Assembly: GCA_963693085.1 (NCBI GenBank) | Contig: OY856409.1 | Coordinates: 1,614,003,711-1,614,067,710, forward strand | Direction: 5' to 3' | DNA length: 64,000 bases | DNA from: Alisma plantago-aquatica | Lineage: Eukaryota; Streptophyta; Magnoliopsida; Alismatales; Alismataceae | Shown: positions 34,514-45,464 of the stretch, one piece after another | Position numbering within the stretch: position 1 is the stretch's first letter | How the letters are laid out: every line of letters begins with the position of its first letter | Translations under genes and position numbers: made by a program | Notes under the pieces: generated by a model | Databases searched by the model: none | What the model saw: only the letters and a program-made list of their open reading frames with translations | Told to the model about the DNA's origin: nothing

Positions 34514-37500
34514 AGCTGATCACTTGGAACGTGAGGGGTGCTTCTCTGCCCGGCAAGCAAAGAACACTGCGTCAGGTGATCCAAGAGAGTAAGGCAAGCA
34601 TAGTCATATGCTTGGAGACCAGAATAAAAAGAAACGTCGGCCATAGGATCAGTACTTTGTTCCCTAATGGTTGGGATGCGGTTTCGAATCTGGATGATAT
34701 TGAAGGTGGGAAAATCGCTATTGGGTGGAATCCTAGGATTTGGGATATCCAAAAGATACATAGCTCTGATCAGCTTGTGTTGATTAGTTGTATCAATGCT
34801 GGAGGTTGGCACTGTGTTATCTCGGCGGTCTATGGTTCCAATTCCGAACGAGAGAGAAGATTGTTGTGGGATACCATTGTCTCTTCAACTCAATATGATC
34901 TGCCTCAGCTTGTGATTGGTGACTTCAACCAAGTTCGCCGGGCCAGGGAGAAGAAGGGTGGGCTTCCTATCCTTGATTCTACTCTCAGCAGATTTAATGT
35001 CGCTGTGGATGCTGCTAAACTCATGGAGATCAGTACAAAAGGTGGAATCGTCACGTGGCACAACAAAAGGAAGCCGATCCGTAGGATTTCCAGCAACCTC
35101 GATCGTGCTCTGGTCAATGAGAAATGGTTGGATTCCTTTCCCAATGCTGCCATTAAACTGGGAGCACATCCTAATAGCGATCACTCCTGGATGGAGTTGG
35201 AGTTGGTCTATAAACCGGCCCTTAATAGACCTTTCCGTTTCCTGAACCATTGGCTTTCTTGGCCTTCTTTTGAGGGAGTGGTTAGGGAAGCTTGGGAGAG
35301 TTTTGTTGATGGAAATCCGTTGTTCAGAATTATTAGTAAACTAAAAAAGGTCAAAGTGGCGTTGAAAAGCTGGTCGAAATTCTTGGTGGACTTGCCCAAC
35401 CTGATTAAGGTGGCCAGGAGCAGATTTGAGATTGCGGCTACTAATCTCAGGAGTGATCCGTTGTCGGAGGACTTGATGAATATTGAGGAGAAGGCCAGCA
35501 AGCGTGTACTGCAGCTGGAAAAAGCTGAGGAGATCAGTTATTGGCAAAGAAGCAGACTTAAATGGATTCGTGATGGTGACTGCAATTCTAAAGTGTATCA
35601 TGCTGCTGTTAAAAAGAACAACATGAGAGATCACATTCATAACCTTATTGATGAAGAGGGCAGATTGGTGGATGAGGAGACTAAAATCGCTTCCTTGGCG
35701 GTGGATTTCTTCCAAAACCTGTACAATCAGGGTCACCATAGTACTAGCAGGTCCCCTCTCCTGATCAAAGTAACTGAAGTTATGAACAGGGAGCTTCTTA
35801 AACTTGCTACAGATGAGGAGATCAAAGCGGCGACTTTCTCCATTGGTGCTTCCAAGGCACCGGGGCCTGATGGTTTCAATGCCAAGTTCTTCCAAGAGTG
35901 TTGGCCTATTGTAAGCGATGATGTGTGTTGTGCTGTGCGGTGGTTCCTTGTTGGTGGAAGGATGGTTCGACAAGCCAATCATGCTTTCATTAGGCTCATT
36001 CCTAAACATAAGGCGGCGGCTAATATGAATGATTTTCGGCCAATTGCTTGTTGCTCAGTGATCTATAAAATAGTGGCCAAAGTAATTGCTGGGAGATTGA
36101 AAGGTATACTACCTGATATAGTTTCGGTGAACCAATCGGCCTTTGTCAAGGGCAGAGCCATTTCTGACAATGCCCTCCTGGCTTCCGAGTTTCTGTTGGA
36201 TTTTCAAGTAAAAAACCAGTCCAAAAAGACGTGTGTTAAAGTTGATATCTCCAAAGCTTATGATCATGTCAGTTGGCCGGGTTTGTGGAGCACTATGGAG
36301 GCATTGGGGTTTGACAAGAAGTTTATTGATATAATCAAGCAATGTGTGATGACCACTTCATTTTCTGTTCTGGTCAATGGTGTGCCTAATGGGATGTTTC
36401 GCGCATCCAATGGCTTGAGACAAGGTGACCCCCTGTCGCCCCTTCTTTTCTCTCTGGTCATGGAGAACCTTTCTTGCCTTACCTTGGCTGCGGAGGAGGC
36501 AGGGTCTGTGCGAGCTTTCAAAGTGCAGGGTACGAAGGTTCTTAACCATATGATCTTCGCCGATGATGTGCTTTTCTTCATATCCGGGCATGCTAAGTAC
36601 CTTCGTGGGCTTAGAAGAGTCCTTCAGAGCTTCGGGAAAATCACCAAACTCTACATCAGCGATATCAAATCTCATGTCTTCTTTTCTAAATCCTGCGATA
36701 GTAGAAGAGGGAGACTCAGAGAGGCCATTGGTGTGTCAATTGGAAGATTCCCCACTAAATATTTGGGTGTGCCGATATCTGGTGGGGTGGGCAAAGGTGC
36801 TGATTATGGGAGCTGTGTTGACAGCCTCCGTAATGTGGTGGACAGCTGGGCCAGTATCCGTGTGTCGCTTGCGGGGAGAGCGGTCCTTATCAACACTGTT
36901 CTCATTAGCAAGGTCAGGTACTGGTGTAGGATGGCCGAGATTCCGAATTTCATGATGGAAAAACTTAGAGCGGTCATCGCTGGTTTCTTATGGAGCGGCA
37001 GTGCTCATGCAATCTCGTGGGAGACGGTGGCTCAGCCGTATTTCTGTGGAGGTCTGAATTTGGCTGATCCTTTGCAGTTGGCCCGGGCAGCTTCAGCCTG
37101 CAGAGTTCACGATTTGTTGACTAAACCTGAATCCCTGTGGGCCGTGTGGATGACTAGCAGGTACACCAACCTGGATGCGCCCCTTCATGGGCGGCTGTCT
37201 TCTAGGTGCTGGAGAAAAATGATGGCGACTTGGCTGGTTGTCAAGGGCGAGTACACCTGCTGTTTGGGGCGGTGGAGGCGGATCACTGCTCACAAACCTT
37301 GGATCCAGCAGTGCTTCAATCCTCGGGTCGCTTGGGAGCCCTTCCTTTGGCACAAGATGCGGTGTCCCAAATGGAGCTTCTGCTCTTACAAGGCCATTTT
37401 GAAAAGATTGCCTACCAGAGACAGATTAGCCAGATGGGTGTTAAATTGCGCTCAGGATTGCTTGCTTTGCTCTGAGGCGAATGAAACACATGAACATCTC

Positions 37501-37839
37501 TTTTTTGGTTGTAGGTATTCCAAGTACCTTTGGTGTAGAATGGCCTTGAAGTGTGGGTGGGGTGGTTCCCCTCTGGATAACATGGATGATATCATCCCTT
37601 GGATGTTTGAGATAACCAGACGCGACATCAAAGCTAGACCCCTGGTGGGTGTAATCTTTACTAACATCATCTACGTTGTGTGGGCGGAAAGAAATAGTAG
37701 ATTACACGGTAAGAGGGCCTGTGATAACATTTTGGGGTTTGAGACTGTTGTAAATAGGTTGAGATGGCATGTTAAAGCCATGCCTAACCTCTTGTTAGGG
37801 GTCAATACTCTTTTAGCTCAGAGATGGGATCTTGCCTAG
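34510..37839 (+). CDS. LINE ORF2: endonuclease-reverse transcriptase
   Basis: This 1109-residue frame has no internal stop. The APE-type endonuclease has N7, E36 (LETR), YGSN at 108-111, D138/N140 (GDFN) and S223-D224-H225. RT spans about residues 430-760, with GPDG at 452-455, DISKAYDHVSW, RQGDPLSPLLF and the catalytic FADD at 683-686. A zf-RVT domain near the end has CX2C and HX3-4C-type residues (CLLC...HEHLFFGC). All catalytic residues I can name are present, so it may have been active when inserted. The ATG overlaps the ORF1 stop by four bases, which suggests translation by termination-reinitiation. Confidence 0.95.
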   Translation: MKLITWNVRGASLPGKQRTLRQVIQESKASIVICLETRIKRNVGHRISTLFPNGWDAVSNLDDIEGGKIAIGWNPRIWDIQKIHSSDQLVLISCINAGGWHCVISAVYGSNSERERRLLWDTIVSSTQYDLPQLVIGDFNQVRRAREKKGGLPILDSTLSRFNVAVDAAKLMEISTKGGIVTWHNKRKPIRRISSNLDRALVNEKWLDSFPNAAIKLGAHPNSDHSWMELELVYKPALNRPFRFLNHWLSWPSFEGVVREAWESFVDGNPLFRIISKLKKVKVALKSWSKFLVDLPNLIKVARSRFEIAATNLRSDPLSEDLMNIEEKASKRVLQLEKAEEISYWQRSRLKWIRDGDCNSKVYHAAVKKNNMRDHIHNLIDEEGRLVDEETKIASLAVDFFQNLYNQGHHSTSRSPLLIKVTEVMNRELLKLATDEEIKAATFSIGASKAPGPDGFNAKFFQECWPIVSDDVCCAVRWFLVGGRMVRQANHAFIRLIPKHKAAANMNDFRPIACCSVIYKIVAKVIAGRLKGILPDIVSVNQSAFVKGRAISDNALLASEFLLDFQVKNQSKKTCVKVDISKAYDHVSWPGLWSTMEALGFDKKFIDIIKQCVMTTSFSVLVNGVPNGMFRASNGLRQGDPLSPLLFSLVMENLSCLTLAAEEAGSVRAFKVQGTKVLNHMIFADDVLFFISGHAKYLRGLRRVLQSFGKITKLYISDIKSHVFFSKSCDSRRGRLREAIGVSIGRFPTKYLGVPISGGVGKGADYGSCVDSLRNVVDSWASIRVSLAGRAVLINTVLISKVRYWCRMAEIPNFMMEKLRAVIAGFLWSGSAHAISWETVAQPYFCGGLNLADPLQLARAASACRVHDLLTKPESLWAVWMTSRYTNLDAPLHGRLSSRCWRKMMATWLVVKGEYTCCLGRWRRITAHKPWIQQCFNPRVAWEPFLWHKMRCPKWSFCSYKAILKRLPTRDRLARWVLNCAQDCLLCSEANETHEHLFFGCRYSKYLWCRMALKCGWGGSPLDNMDDIIPWMFEITRRDIKARPLVGVIFTNIIYVVWAERNSRLHGKRACDNILGFETVVNRLRWHVKAMPNLLLGVNTLLAQRWDLA

Positions 37840-37919
37840 ATCTTGTATAGTATTTGGGTTTTTGTCTTTCCCTTATACGGTTTTTGGTGTTTAATGATAT
37901 TTTACCTTATCCAAAAAAA

Positions 37920-39203
37920 GAATATTCCGGCAGGTGTTTGCTTAATTTGAAAACCAAGAAAGAAAGTTAGTTCACCCATGAGGCTCATCTCAAATTCTTT
38001 TTGCATAATATCACTAAATTGTGTGCACAATGAATCATTTGAAGCTCCAAAAATAATGTCATCAACATATATTTGCACAACTAAAAAATCAGATGTATAT
38101 GTTTTGAAAAATAAAGTAGAATCTGAATTTCCAATAGAGAAACCATTATCAAAAAGATATGTCTTGAGCCTTTCATACCAATTTCTAGGTGCTTGTTTTA
38201 AACCATAAAGTGCTTTCTTAAGTTTATAAACATAGTCACCTTTTTCTGGAATTTCAAAACCAGGTGGTTGGGCAACATAAACTTCTTCTTGAATGATGCC
38301 ATTTAGAAAAGCACTTTTGACATCCATTTGATAGAGTTTGATGTTTTTATGGGCAGCAATAGCTAGTAACATTCTAATGGCTTCAAGTCTAGCTATGGGT
38401 GCATATGTTTCATCAAAATCTATTCCTTCTTTTTGATTATATCCTTGTGCTACTAACTGAGCTTTATTCCTTATTACTTCTCCTGACTCATTTAGCTTGT
38501 TCCTAAAAACCCATTTAGTTCCTATTATGGTTTTATCTTGTGGTTTAGGAACTAAATCCCATACATCATTTTTAGTGAATTGATACAATTCTTCTTGCAT
38601 GGCTATTATCCAATAGTCATCTTTAAGGGCTTCAGATATCTTTTTAGGTTCAATGATAGAAACAAAAGCCATGTTTGCAACATCTTTAAAGGAAGAACGA
38701 GTTTTGACTTTATCATTAGGATCTCCAATAATTAATTCTTGAGGATGATCTTTAATAAGTCTAGGTGTAGGTTGTGGTTCAGTTTGGTGATTATTTGTAG
38801 CACCTTTCTCACTATCGTTTGGTATGTTTAAATTTTGGAATTGATTAGTGAGATCTATGATTTCTAGATTTTCAGATTGGGATTCTTCATGAAAAGAAAC
38901 ATGAATAGATTCCTCAACTTTTCTAGATATAGTGTTATATACTCTAAAAGCTTTGCTAGAAGTGGAATATCCCAAAAAGAATGCTTTGTGTGATTTTGAG
39001 TCAAACTTATCTCTATCATCTTTGGTATTTAAGATATAGCATGTGGAGCCAAAGGTATGAAAATAGTCAACTCTAGGTTTCTTAGAATGTATGAGTTCAT
39101 ATGGAGTTTTCTTCAAATGAGAGTGAACAGTTACTCTGTTTAGCACATAGCATGCAGTGTTTACAGGTTCAGCCCTAAATGGTTTTGGGTGTGTTATGTT
39201 CAA
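37920..39203 (-). CDS. Copia B integrase end and RT (first part)
   Basis: The frame starts one base out of register with gag-integrase. It covers the integrase C-terminus, a Pro/Glu-rich linker (about residues 120-175) and RT from [19 protein letters not shown] through [12 protein letters not shown] to the catalytic YVDD at about residues 379-382. It ends in TSD sequence (PAGIF). The last few residues of the open frame come from the LINE tail. The frame continues beyond the LINE at 32974. Confidence 0.9.
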
Positions 39204-41151
39204 GCATCATAGTTCTAGCCATTTCTTGTAGTGATCGATTTTTCCTTTCAACTATACCATTTTTCTGTGGGGTGCGTGGAGCAGAAAAATTATGAGTGTA
39301 TCCTTGAGATGTACAAAACTCTTCAAATGTATGATTTTCAAATTCCCCACCATGATCACTTCTAATGGTACATATTTTATTTTGTAAGAGATTTTCAATC
39401 TTGGAACAAAATTGCATAAAAACATGAATAGTATCATCTTTAGTTGCAATAAAATGTACCCATGTATATCTACTATAATCATCAACAATCACAAAACAGT
39501 ATCTCTTACCACCGATTGATTGTGTCCTCATTGGTCCAAACAAATCCATATGAATTAATTCTAATGATCTACTGGTGCTAAGTACATGTTTTGATTTGAA
39601 AGATGTTTTGGTTTGCTTTCCCATTGTGCATGGTTCACAGTTTTCACTTTGATCAAAAGATAAAGTAGGCAATCCACGAACAAGATCATATTTCACTAAC
39701 TTTTTGATAACATGTGAACTAGCATGTCCTAGCTTTTTATGCCATATTTGTAAGGTATAGTCATTTGCAAGCAAGCATTTTCCCACTACTGTTTTCATAG
39801 AGTTAGGTTTAAGAATATAAAGATTACCAACTCTATTTCCTTCATAAACAACATTTGTAGTATTTTCTATTAATAACTTGCAGCAGGTTTTGTTAAATAA
39901 CACATCATAACCACTATCACATAATTGGCTAACACTTATCAAGTTATGGTGCAAGCCATCAACAAGTAGAACATTCTTAATTTCAAGGTTTGTACCAACA
40001 TTACCTATTCCAACGATTTTGCCCTTACCATTGTCTCCAAAAGTGACTGTTCCACTTTTCTTTTCTTTAAAAGTTTGGAATGCATCCTTGTTTCCGGTCA
40101 TATGTTTGGAACATCCACTGTCAACCACCCATTCCTCTTGAGAGTTTTCATCATCTTCTCTTGCCATTAGACAATCCACGGTTTCTTCTCCGCTTTCACT
40201 GTCACTTGATTCGTCCCATGCAGCTTTATAGGCTTTTTCTCCCTTCTTCTTGTGTGAGCTTTTCTTTCCTTTCTTTGCTTTAGGACATTCATTCTTGAAA
40301 TGTCCTTTCTTTCCACATTCAAAGCACCTAGGAGGGGTAGAAGAAGAGCTGGAAATTTTGTTAGATTTAAATCTTTTGTATTTCTTACCATTTACTATCA
40401 AGGCTTCTTCTCCCTCTTCTTCACTTGACTCCTCACTTTCTTGTGTGACAGCTTTTGAAGCTTTTAGAGCCACATCCTTCTTTTTTCCTTGCTGAAGTTC
40501 ACGTGCTCTTCTTTCTTCCTCTTCTAGAGTTGCTTCATGAGCTTCTAAGTTGCCAATAAGTTGCTCCATTTTCAGTTGAGTGAGGTCGTTTGCTTCTTCA
40601 ATGGCTGTCACCTTTGGCTTATATTTTGGAGGAAGTGAACGAAGGATCTTTGATACCTGATCTTCTTCAGGAATAGGTTTTCCTAAAGCACTTAAACCAT
40701 TAACAATAGTAGAGAATTTTGCAAACATTTCACTAATTGATTCATTAGTATCCATACGAAAGTGTTCAAATTTTTGTTTAAACATGCTAATCTTAGAATT
40801 TTTGACTTGGACTGTACCTTCATAGGTTATGGATAATCTATGCCAAATATCATATGCTCTATCACAATTAGATATTCTATTAAATACTCCTACCGAAATA
40901 GAACAATATAAAATGCTTACGGCTTTTGCATTCATTTGGGCCAGCTTTACCGTGTTTGCATCCCATTCCGCAAATTCATTTTGAGGAAGCACATATGGAG
41001 TAGACACCATTCTCCATAAATCCCAGTTGATGCCTTGGAAGTAGAATTGCATCCTTCTCTTCCAATATTGGTAGTTTGTTCCATCGAACGCTGGGGGCCT
41101 AGCAACAAGTGTCCCTTCAATGTTGAGGTTGTTGAGTACTCCGTCACCCAT
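39175..41151 (-). CDS. Copia B gag, protease and integrase
   Basis: A 658-codon frame starts [10 protein letters not shown]. The UBN2-type Gag spans about residues 20-230. The zinc knuckle is C276-C279-H284-C289 ([14 protein letters not shown]), followed by a Lys-rich stretch. The protease motif DSGC is at 344-347. The integrase HHCC includes LGHAS and CEPC, and its core has [19 protein letters not shown] and [10 protein letters not shown]. It ends by frameshift: one extra base in the CCCAAAACC run near 39185 puts the rest of pol in the frame beginning at 39203. That is the only damage to this element apart from the LINE. Confidence 0.93.
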   Translation of the reverse strand: MGDGVLNNLNIEGTLVARPPAFDGTNYQYWKRRMQFYFQGINWDLWRMVSTPYVLPQNEFAEWDANTVKLAQMNAKAVSILYCSISVGVFNRISNCDRAYDIWHRLSITYEGTVQVKNSKISMFKQKFEHFRMDTNESISEMFAKFSTIVNGLSALGKPIPEEDQVSKILRSLPPKYKPKVTAIEEANDLTQLKMEQLIGNLEAHEATLEEEERRARELQQGKKKDVALKASKAVTQESEESSEEEGEEALIVNGKKYKRFKSNKISSSSSTPPRCFECGKKGHFKNECPKAKKGKKSSHKKKGEKAYKAAWDESSDSESGEETVDCLMAREDDENSQEEWVVDSGCSKHMTGNKDAFQTFKEKKSGTVTFGDNGKGKIVGIGNVGTNLEIKNVLLVDGLHHNLISVSQLCDSGYDVLFNKTCCKLLIENTTNVVYEGNRVGNLYILKPNSMKTVVGKCLLANDYTLQIWHKKLGHASSHVIKKLVKYDLVRGLPTLSFDQSENCEPCTMGKQTKTSFKSKHVLSTSRSLELIHMDLFGPMRTQSIGGKRYCFVIVDDYSRYTWVHFIATKDDTIHVFMQFCSKIENLLQNKICTIRSDHGGEFENHTFEEFCTSQGYTHNFSAPRTPQKNGIVERKNRSLQEMARTMMLEHNTPKTI

Positions 41152-41186
41152 TTCTTCAAGACCTTGTTAGGGTTCCTTGAAGCCTC

Positions 41187-41198
41187 GCTCTGATACCA
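41187..41198 (-). other. Primer-binding site of Copia B (tRNA-Met type)
   Basis: The - strand reads TGGTATCAGAGC two bases after the 5' LTR, complementary to initiator tRNA-Met. Confidence 0.88.
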
Positions 41199-41200
41199 AT

Positions 41201-42624
41201 TGTAAAACTACTAGAGGGGGGGTGAATAGAGTTTTTGAATTATTTTAACAATTTATTAAGTTCAAACAACCACAATTGAAATTAGAAGAAAGAGACAGGT
41301 GTTTAGAGTGGTTCCAACTATAGCAAATACTATAGTTGTCAGTCCACTACCTGGTTGCTTACCCAACCGGGATTTGAAAGTATTTATTTTATTACCTCTC
41401 GAGGATTTATACAAAATACAATACTTTCCTTTACACCCTTTGAACAGCCTTCACCCTGAAGTAGGTGCACCAACTTTGAGGTAGCCTTCTATAAAGTAAC
41501 TCCAAGCTCCCCCTTGAAGTAGCCTTCCTCTCTAGAAGTAACCTCCCGTTGCACCAGCCTTCTGAAGTAGCTCAAAGTCTCCTTCTTCGCCAAGAAGATC
41601 TTCACCCTCTCCAATCCGCAACCTCCAACCTAGGAGTAGCAAGGAGAGTACAAACAATAATAGGGAACAAGAAGGAAAATAGAAATTACAACTTATCCTT
41701 TATAGCCCAAGGCTTGATTTGCCTAGATCAAGCGTATAGATCTCCTAACCAAGTATGTGAACTTGTGATTGCAGTGGGTAGGAGATACTAGCCTATAGGA
41801 CACGAATTATGAGCTAAGGAATGAAATGGCCAATTGTCACAATGCTCAAATTGCTCACAAACAGATTTCACAAAGTATACTCAAAGGTTTCTCAAGTGTA
41901 GCAAGTGTAAACAAGTGAGTTTAGGTGTCCTATGGCTTGTCCTATTTATAGGAATAGCCTAAGGATGCTTAAGGACGTTCTAGACAACTTCTAGGGGTTT
42001 CTAAGTGCTTAACTAGCCGTTAGGTACAAAGTTGTTGCTTTAACAACGGCTAATTAATTAATTCTGTAGTTGCTGTCAGAGACCATCTCAGTCGACAAAT
42101 GGTCGACCGAGACACCTACTCGGTCGAACTTTTGTCGACCGACAAGCTCTCTGGAACAAGTGATTTGCAACGTCTTTTGTCAACTGCCAACTAACTTGTC
42201 TGTTGTGTCTAACGGCTACTTTGGATCTTTCTCGGTCGAGAAGATTGTCGACCGAGAGTGTCTCGGTCGAGGAGTTTGTCGACCGAGATTGATCCTGTTT
42301 CAAGGTTTCAATTTAGGCACTAATTATGTGTGTAAGTGTGCATAAGTAATCCTATTTGAATGGGATGACTTGTCTAACTGTGGTGTTTAGCTAGGGAGAA
42401 TCTAACGCTTGATTTACATGCAATTCTAAGTACTTGTACATTATATTTTTGTACAAGTTTTTACAACAGTGATTACATTGCATGAAAATATAAATATGTA
42501 AGCTTGTAGATTTTCCCTTGTTGCTTTGTCATCCTGCACACTCAAGTAGCTCATTAGATTAATAAGAATGAAATGTTTGTCATAATCAAAACAAAGGGAT
42601 TTATAGATGTCCATTTAGCCAACA
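41201..42624 (-). repeat. 5' LTR of Copia B
   Basis: This pairs with 30317-31740 at equal length and keeps the intact TG...CA ends. The TATA box in element orientation is TATAAATA at 41943-41950. Confidence 0.95.
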
Positions 42625-43363
42625 GCGTTATGCATTCACAATTGTATCAACTATGTATGTAATCATCCCATTATTTCGTATGTATCAGACATGACAAATA
42701 ATTATATATATGCATTTATCATCTTGTATGTATTGGACATGACAATATGATATACTCATCCAGTTATCTCATATGTATTGGACATGATGAGTGGATGTCT
42801 GTCTACTTCTAATGATAGTCACTGAAATACCATAAAGAACTCATTTAAGTACTTATGAAGTATTAAAGGATTAGTTCTTTGGTAATAAAACGAAGAGTTG
42901 AGTGTGAATGAGTTACACTAATGCAAGCTTCCAAAATGACAGAAAAATGATCGCAAAGTATAAAAGTGAATATGTATTGTTAAGTGGAAATGTTCCAAAT
43001 AAAATTAAAATCCATTTAAATCTAAAAGGAATGTTGAGTATCCATGTGTTATGAACACCAAATTATACTATATGGATCTAGAAGTTCATACAGATGAACT
43101 TATAGATATTTCAATCATTGATGATAAAGTTGAAATACTAAGTCAAACTATGGAGCTAATTATTAGGCAAGAAATATCAAATAGCATATTATAGAAACTC
43201 CAACTCATATGAAATGTCGTATAGTGAGGAGATGTGAAACATGCAATATACCAACTAAAAAAACATGTTTCTAACTCACTGGATTAGCACTAGTGCAACA
43301 GAAACATGTAGGACATGTTTAGAGATCACTAAGAATATGATTCAAAGGTGATTGTCTCTAAGT
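42625..43363 (+). pseudogene. Copia A RT end and RNase H remnant
   Basis: After the Copia B insertion the Copia A reading continues with a decayed RT end (YAFTIVST) and RNase H words (GLVLW, EELSVNEL, then ALVQQKHVGH-like sequence) up to the purine tract. Stops occur throughout. Confidence 0.6.
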
Positions 43364-43376
43364 GCAAGTGGGAGTC
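43364..43376 (+). other. Polypurine tract of Copia A
   Basis: GCAAGTGGGAGTC directly precedes the 3' LTR, in the right place and orientation for plus-strand priming. Confidence 0.7.
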
Positions 43377-45459
43377 TATTTGTATGTATGCCCAAAGAGC
43401 CAATCATATGATGATTGGATTGGCATATGGTCTTATTTATTTGTTAAATGTCAAAGGCAAGCTTCCAATCTATTCTAGCACAATCAATTATGAGATATAT
43501 GATGGAGAAAAATGAATGTTTAAAGAATGACAATAACTCAATGACATATGTCTTTGGGTTAAGGACATGAACGATGCGATCATACAGATGCTAAGAGTAT
43601 GCACATTCTATTTATCTCCCTAGTCAGATGTAATTGTGGAAGGTTGATAGACAACAATGACACATCAAGACTAGAGTGTGTGTTGGTTGATGACAGTGTC
43701 TCATTAGTCATGATATATGATATCAAACCCAGCACACATGTACATGTTGGAGAATAATGTATCAGACAGACCAACCATGAGAGTGACACATGGAACCATG
43801 ACATGGTAGTTAGAATCATCTCTCATAGTGATGGTAGTGATTGTGATTCTTAGACCTACAATCATTGCACTCGTCAAATGTGATTGGGTACACTTTGACA
43901 TCATCAAACGCAGTCCTAAAACATGGGTTGTTATAAAGGTGATGATTTGGTGGCTTTGACGCATGAGATAGATTGTGAGTGATAGATATGAGATTTGTCC
44001 CTCCTAAGGGAGTATGATGTGTATGCCAGTTGATAAGAGAGATTGAGAAAGGCATGCACATGCACATGTGAATCAATAAATGATATTGATGTCACACATA
44101 TCTCAGACAGTCTGCTCTAGTTCAAGAAACATGAATGAAGGTTGAAAGGATGACAACTCCATGGCTTGAGTTCATTCAGGATATCAGAGAAAAATGAATT
44201 ATACATTCACTGGAATGCCAATCACAAACTGTAGGATTGAAAGTTGTTCTCCAACTTTCCTTTTCATTTGGGTAGCACCGATGTGCGGCTAGGTACCTCT
44301 CTTTGCTTGTGATGTCATAAGCTAGTTATGGACATTCACTGTCAATGTGAAATGGGACCAATTGGGTCACACACAAATGATTAACTGAGAAGAGGATTTT
44401 ATACATGAATGATGTTTGGATTGATTACTAAAATGTTTAGGTACTCATCAAGTTCAAGTGTTGTACCAACTGATTAGAGTGTGAAATTGAATGAGAACTG
44501 ATTTGATTGTGTTCTGCACAATTTGGACCACCAACCCACCGGTTCACTGGGTGAACTTATCGACTCATGGTTAGTGAGACGACCATCTCACTCTGGTGAA
44601 TTGATCTGTTCAACTGGACCAAAAGAGAAGTGTTGAGTTGTCCCAATTTGTGAGAAAAGTTTTTAATTTCACTAGTTCAATTCGATTGGGACAAGAATTA
44701 ATCTTTGCATTAATTAGAAATGAATAAGGAAATTCAATTGTAGGAAGGTCTGGGAAGTGAAATGACTTGTTGACTGGGTGAACCAATCAGCTCACCTTGC
44801 CAAACGACTGGTTCAGTTATCAAATGACTGGTTCGCCTGTCGCAGTGTAAATTACTCATGGAAATTTGGGACCCTTCTACTCCCGCACAGACTGGGAACC
44901 CTGACCCTTCACTTTACCATAAATAGAGGGGTACATGGGGCTTCTCCTGAGACACAACTCAGAACATTAGTTTCTCTACAAAGTCTTGTCCTCTCTAGTT
45001 GTGGTAACTAAGAGAGCCCAAGCAAGTTGTACCCGTCCAGGGAGGAACAACGAGGGAAAGACAACTACAGAAAAGTGACTGGTTATGGGAGAGTGTGTTC
45101 GTGACTAGTAAGCCAACAGAAGGGGACAACTCCTTCTAGTCAGTTCTTCAAGATGACTAGAGTTCTCGGTAGTCCGTGTTGACTATCTGTAGAGGCAGGA
45201 GACTTCTGCCACTCAGGAGGATGACATTCAACCATAGTCTGGGTCAAGACCAGGAGCTGCACAAACACCTTCGAACATAGGTGGTTGAAGACCGCACTTG
45301 TTGTGAGGTATAGTCACTGAACAATCCTCAGGATCAAGTTTAACTCGCTAAAACCATCCTTCCCATTATATAGATGTTGATGCGATCTACTGGTTATGGG
45401 TTTATGGTGAAGTAATTTTTTTGTTTCTACTGCCTACATCGACCCCGTAAAACCCAACA
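43377..45459 (+). repeat. 3' LTR of Copia A
   Basis: The counterpart of 945-3038, ending AAACCCAACA before the TSD CTAAG. The TG start has decayed to TA. Confidence 0.88.
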
Positions 45460-45464
45460 CTAAG

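Larger units (their letters stand above)
32975..37919 (+). mobile_element. Nearly full-length L1-type LINE
   Basis: The 15-bp TSD GAATATTCCGGCAGG is at 32960-32974 and 37920-37934. It contains an 88-bp 5' UTR, ORF1, ORF2 and a short 3' UTR ending in AAAAAAAG. The full set of domains and the intact 1109-codon ORF2 point to a recent insertion. The target is a Copia RT codon stretch and is not T-rich. The A-tail is short. Confidence 0.95.
30317..42624 (-). mobile_element. Copia B: Ty1/Copia element split by a LINE
   Basis: The two 1424-bp LTRs are 30317-31740 and 41201-42624. In element orientation they begin TGTTGGCTAAATGG and end AGTTTTACA. The flanking 5-mers are GCATT (30312-30316) and GCGTT (42625-42629), a TSD with one mismatch. 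Primer site and purine tract are in place. The order is gag-PR-INT, then RT, [LINE], then RT end-RNase H. Without the LINE and its TSD copy it is about 7.35 kb. By eye about 14 differences separate the LTRs. The gag and the LTR end suggest the SIRE/Maximus lineage (not certain). Confidence 0.93.
945..45459 (+). mobile_element. Copia A: old Ty1/Copia LTR retrotransposon, shell of the nest
   Basis: The two LTRs are 945-3038 and 43377-45459. The 5-bp TSD CTAAG lies at 940-944 and 45460-45464. A tRNA-Met-type primer site (TGGTATCAGAGCC) follows the 5' LTR, and a purine tract precedes the 3' LTR. Removing the two nested insertions and their TSD copies leaves about 9.1 kb. Gag, integrase, reverse transcriptase and RNase H remnants appear in the Copia order (gag-PR-INT-RT-RH), all with stops and frameshifts. 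The terminal TGTTGG/CCAACA has decayed: the 5' end reads TTTCGG and the 5' LTR ends AATA. The gag type suggests the Tork/Angela side of Copia, but this is a memory-based guess. The LTRs differ by many substitutions and indels, so this is the oldest element of the nest. Confidence 0.9.

Noticed and set aside
3040..41198. tRNA genes suggested by TGGTATCAGAGC and TGGCGCCGTTGCCGGGGA
   Set aside because: Only 12-18 bases match, complementary to tRNA 3' ends and placed right after LTRs; these are primer-binding sites.
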